DNA from: Pseudorhodoferax sp047601025
GTDB taxonomy: Bacteria > Pseudomonadota > Gammaproteobacteria > Burkholderiales > Burkholderiaceae_C
Length of the DNA stretch: 64,000 bases
Reading direction: 5' to 3'
Assembly: GCF_047601025.1 (NCBI RefSeq)
Contig: NZ_JASGJZ010000001.1
Location: 124,001-188,000, forward strand
Part shown: positions 63,064 to 64,000 of the stretch, piece by piece
Layout: every line of letters starts with the position of its first letter
How positions within the stretch are numbered: the first letter of the stretch is position 1
Program-made: the position numbers and the translations under genes
The notes under the pieces: generated by a model
What the model was told of the DNA's origin: nothing
Seen by the model: only the letters and a program-made list of their open reading frames with translations
Database searches by the model: none

Positions 63064-64000
63064 ATGGCCGGAGCGGAACCGCCGGTGGCGCGGCTGCAGG
63101 CGGTGCGGCTGGCCTACGGCGCCACCGTGGCCGTGGACGGCGTGGACCTCGACCTGCCGGCCGGCCGCATGGTCGGGCTGATCGGGCCGGACGGGGTCGG
63201 CAAGTCCAGCCTGCTGTCGCTGGTCGCCGGCGCGCGCGCGGTGCAGCAGGGCCGGGTCCACGTGCTCGGCGGCGACATGGCCGACCGGCGCCACCGCGCG
63301 CGCGCCTGCCCGCGCATCGCCTACATGCCGCAGGGCCTGGGCCGCAACCTGTACCCCACGCTGTCGGTCGAGGAGAACCTGCAGTTCTTCGCGCGGCTGT
63401 TCGGCCACGGCGCGGCCGAGCGGCGCCGGCGCATCGACCAGCTCACGCGCAGCACCGGGCTGCAGGCCTTCCTGGCGCGGCCGGCCGGCAAGCTCAGCGG
63501 CGGCATGAAGCAAAAGCTCGGCCTGTGCTGCGCGCTGATCCACGACCCGGACCTGCTGATCCTGGACGAGCCGACCACCGGCGTGGACCCGCTGGCGCGC
63601 GCGCAGTTCTGGGCGCTGATCGCGCGCATCCGCGCCGGGCGGGCGCACATGAGCGTGCTGGTGGCCACCGCCTACATGGACGAGGCGCAGGGCTTCGACT
63701 GGCTGGTGGCGATGGACGCCGGCCGCGTGCGCGCCACCGGCACGCCGGCCGAGCTGCTGGCACGCACCGGCAGCCGCACGCTGGAGCAGGCCTTCGTCGC
63801 GCTGCTGCCCGAGGAGCGGCGGCGCGGCCATGCGCCGGTCGAGATCCCGCCGCTGCCCGACGGGCAGGGCGCCGAGGACATCGCGATCGAGGCCCGGGAC
63901 CTGACCATGCGCTTCGGCGACTTCACGGCCGTGGACCGCGTGAGCCTGCGCATCCGGCGCGGCGAGATCTTCGGCTTCCTCGGCAGCAACGGCTGCGGCA
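63064..64000 (+). CDS. rbbA: RbbA-type ABC transporter ATPase/permease, N-terminal part
   Basis: 312 residues are visible before the window ends. The first ATPase domain has Walker A GLIGPDGVGKSSLLSLVAGA, CPRIAYMPQGLGRNLYPTLS, signature KLSGGMKQKLGLCCALIHDP, and Walker B LLILDEPTTGVDP. A second one begins AIEARDLTMRFGDFTAVDRV with Walker A FLGSNGCG at the edge. The near-identity of motifs with E. coli RbbA supports the call. Permease helices should follow outside. In E. coli it is ribosome-associated as well as membrane-linked; that is not shown here. Confidence 0.9.
   Translation, partial: MAGAEPPVARLQAVRLAYGATVAVDGVDLDLPAGRMVGLIGPDGVGKSSLLSLVAGARAVQQGRVHVLGGDMADRRHRARACPRIAYMPQGLGRNLYPTLSVEENLQFFARLFGHGAAERRRRIDQLTRSTGLQAFLARPAGKLSGGMKQKLGLCCALIHDPDLLILDEPTTGVDPLARAQFWALIARIRAGRAHMSVLVATAYMDEAQGFDWLVAMDAGRVRATGTPAELLARTGSRTLEQAFVALLPEERRRGHAPVEIPPLPDGQGAEDIAIEARDLTMRFGDFTAVDRVSLRIRRGEIFGFLGSNGCG

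Overview
The window is very GC-rich bacterial chromosome whose gene content points to a betaproteobacterium of the order Burkholderiales. This is an inference from gene families and synteny: class I PHA synthase, scoAB, hpnD-hpnE, leaderless-looking promoters with TANAAT close to the start codon, and IS91 remnants. No rRNA gene or taxonomic marker is present, so genus is not claimed.

Layout. 1-17.4 kb is conserved housekeeping: ppk1 (partial, behind a Pho box), dnaE, a siderophore-interacting ferric reductase with a divergent MarR regulator, a DUF599 membrane protein, trhO, two pirins with a LysR regulator, a renalase-like flavoprotein, gluQ, a nucleoside deoxyribosyltransferase, trmB (with 23 copies of a 15-bp in-frame repeat), uppP and alaS. 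17.65-25.60 kb is a complete-looking filamentous prophage (Inovirus type) bounded by a 14-bp direct repeat at the 3' end of tRNA-Ser(GCU). It has a small serine recombinase, Zot, TspB-like adsorption protein, major coat, ssDNA-binding protein, Rep, several tiny coupled ORFs, and a repressor with three operators. 25.7-33.9 kb returns to core genes: lysC, tilS, scoB-scoA with a divergent PAS-LuxR regulator and a perfect dyad, hpnD-hpnE, a HAD phosphatase and hemH.

33.9-41.9 kb is an accessory island: a leftward operon encoding a caspase-fold membrane protein, a CHAT-protease membrane protein, a calcineurin-like phosphoesterase and a 3'-truncated fourth gene, next to an IS91 transposase remnant. 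I regard this as the best candidate for an undescribed conflict or defence system. 41.9-49.9 kb is one probable operon linking a branched-chain-amino-acid-type ABC transporter to a 3-hydroxybutyrate oligomer hydrolase and an alpha/beta hydrolase. 50-54 kb is scarred accessory DNA: a SYLF lipoprotein, fragments of a histidine kinase and an IS91 transposase, and an AT-rich TIR-like gene split by a -1 frame change at a canonical slippery heptamer, followed by a cupin gene.

54-64 kb holds a ygiB-ygiC-yjfL type operon, a tandem USP and a P-type cation ATPase behind an FNR-type box, phaC, and the start of a yhiI-rbbA exporter. A roughly 215-bp dispersed repeat occurs three times, each time fused to the stop codon of an unrelated gene and in the same orientation relative to that gene. 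All function calls come from reading the translations; no search was run.
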